The notes under the pieces are model-generated. The model had not been told where the DNA came from. It worked only from the letters and a program-made list of their open reading frames with translations, and did no database searches. DNA of 6,334 bases. It comes from Proteobacteria bacterium UBA6908 (GTDB lineage: Bacteria > Pseudomonadota > Gammaproteobacteria > Acidiferrobacterales > UBA6901). Shown here one piece after another: positions 6,315 to 6,334 of this stretch. The translations under genes were made by a program, and so were the position numbers. How positions within the stretch are numbered: position 1 is the stretch's first letter; each line of letters opens with the position of its first letter. The stretch lies in contig DKBE01000046.1 in the NCBI GenBank assembly GCA_002451085.1, positions 3,257 to 9,590 on the forward strand. The letters run 5' to 3'.

Positions 6315-6334
6315 TGGGGCGTCGCCAAGCGGTA
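6315..6334 (+). tRNA. tRNA-Gln, 5' end only (cut by window edge)
   Basis: The last 20 bases, TGGGGCGTCGCCAAGCGGTA, match the 5' end of gammaproteobacterial tRNA-Gln: a seven-base acceptor strand starting with U1 (typical of bacterial tRNA-Gln), then bases 8-9, the GCC of the D stem and most of the D loop. The anticodon is off the edge, so identity rests on this match and on the known ispE-tRNA-Gln-prs order in Pseudomonas. The gene starts 4 bases after the ispE stop, leaving no room for a separate promoter just upstream. Confidence 0.85.

Overview
The window is a GC-rich piece of core chromosome from a gammaproteobacterium. Two divergent gene sets leave a shared intergenic region. On the minus strand they run hemA, prfA, prmC (prmC is cut by the left edge). 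On the plus strand they run a TPR lipoprotein gene, lolB, ispE and the first 20 bases of a tRNA-Gln gene (cut by the right edge). From memory this matches the Pseudomonas aeruginosa order prmC-prfA-hemA / PA4667-lolB-ispE-tRNA-Gln-prs, which is widespread in Gammaproteobacteria. I cannot fix the genus from the sequence.

Layout: 1-434 partial prmC (minus); 470-1555 prfA (minus); 1565-2824 hemA (minus); 2825-3056 divergent regulatory region; 3057-4772 TPR outer-membrane lipoprotein (plus); 4825-5448 lolB (plus, apparently from a CTG start); 5453-6310 ispE (plus); 6315-6334 start of tRNA-Gln. There is no gene-free stretch longer than about 230 bases.

The minus-strand genes link tetrapyrrole synthesis (HemA uses glutamyl-tRNA) with translation termination: PrfA is release factor 1, and PrmC methylates the GGQ glutamine of that factor. 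The plus-strand genes serve the cell envelope and isoprenoid supply. LolB is the outer-membrane receptor for lipoproteins. The TPR protein is itself a lipoprotein that should depend on LolB and resembles P. aeruginosa LbcA, a partner of a periplasmic protease. IspE is the fourth enzyme of the MEP pathway.

I found no mobile element, CRISPR array, phage gene or evident new system. The points worth a second look are small: the CTG start of lolB, a 19-codon ORF that exactly bridges the TPR gene and lolB, three helically spaced CCGGTGT repeats at the TPR promoter, and hemA starting without a recognisable Shine-Dalgarno sequence.
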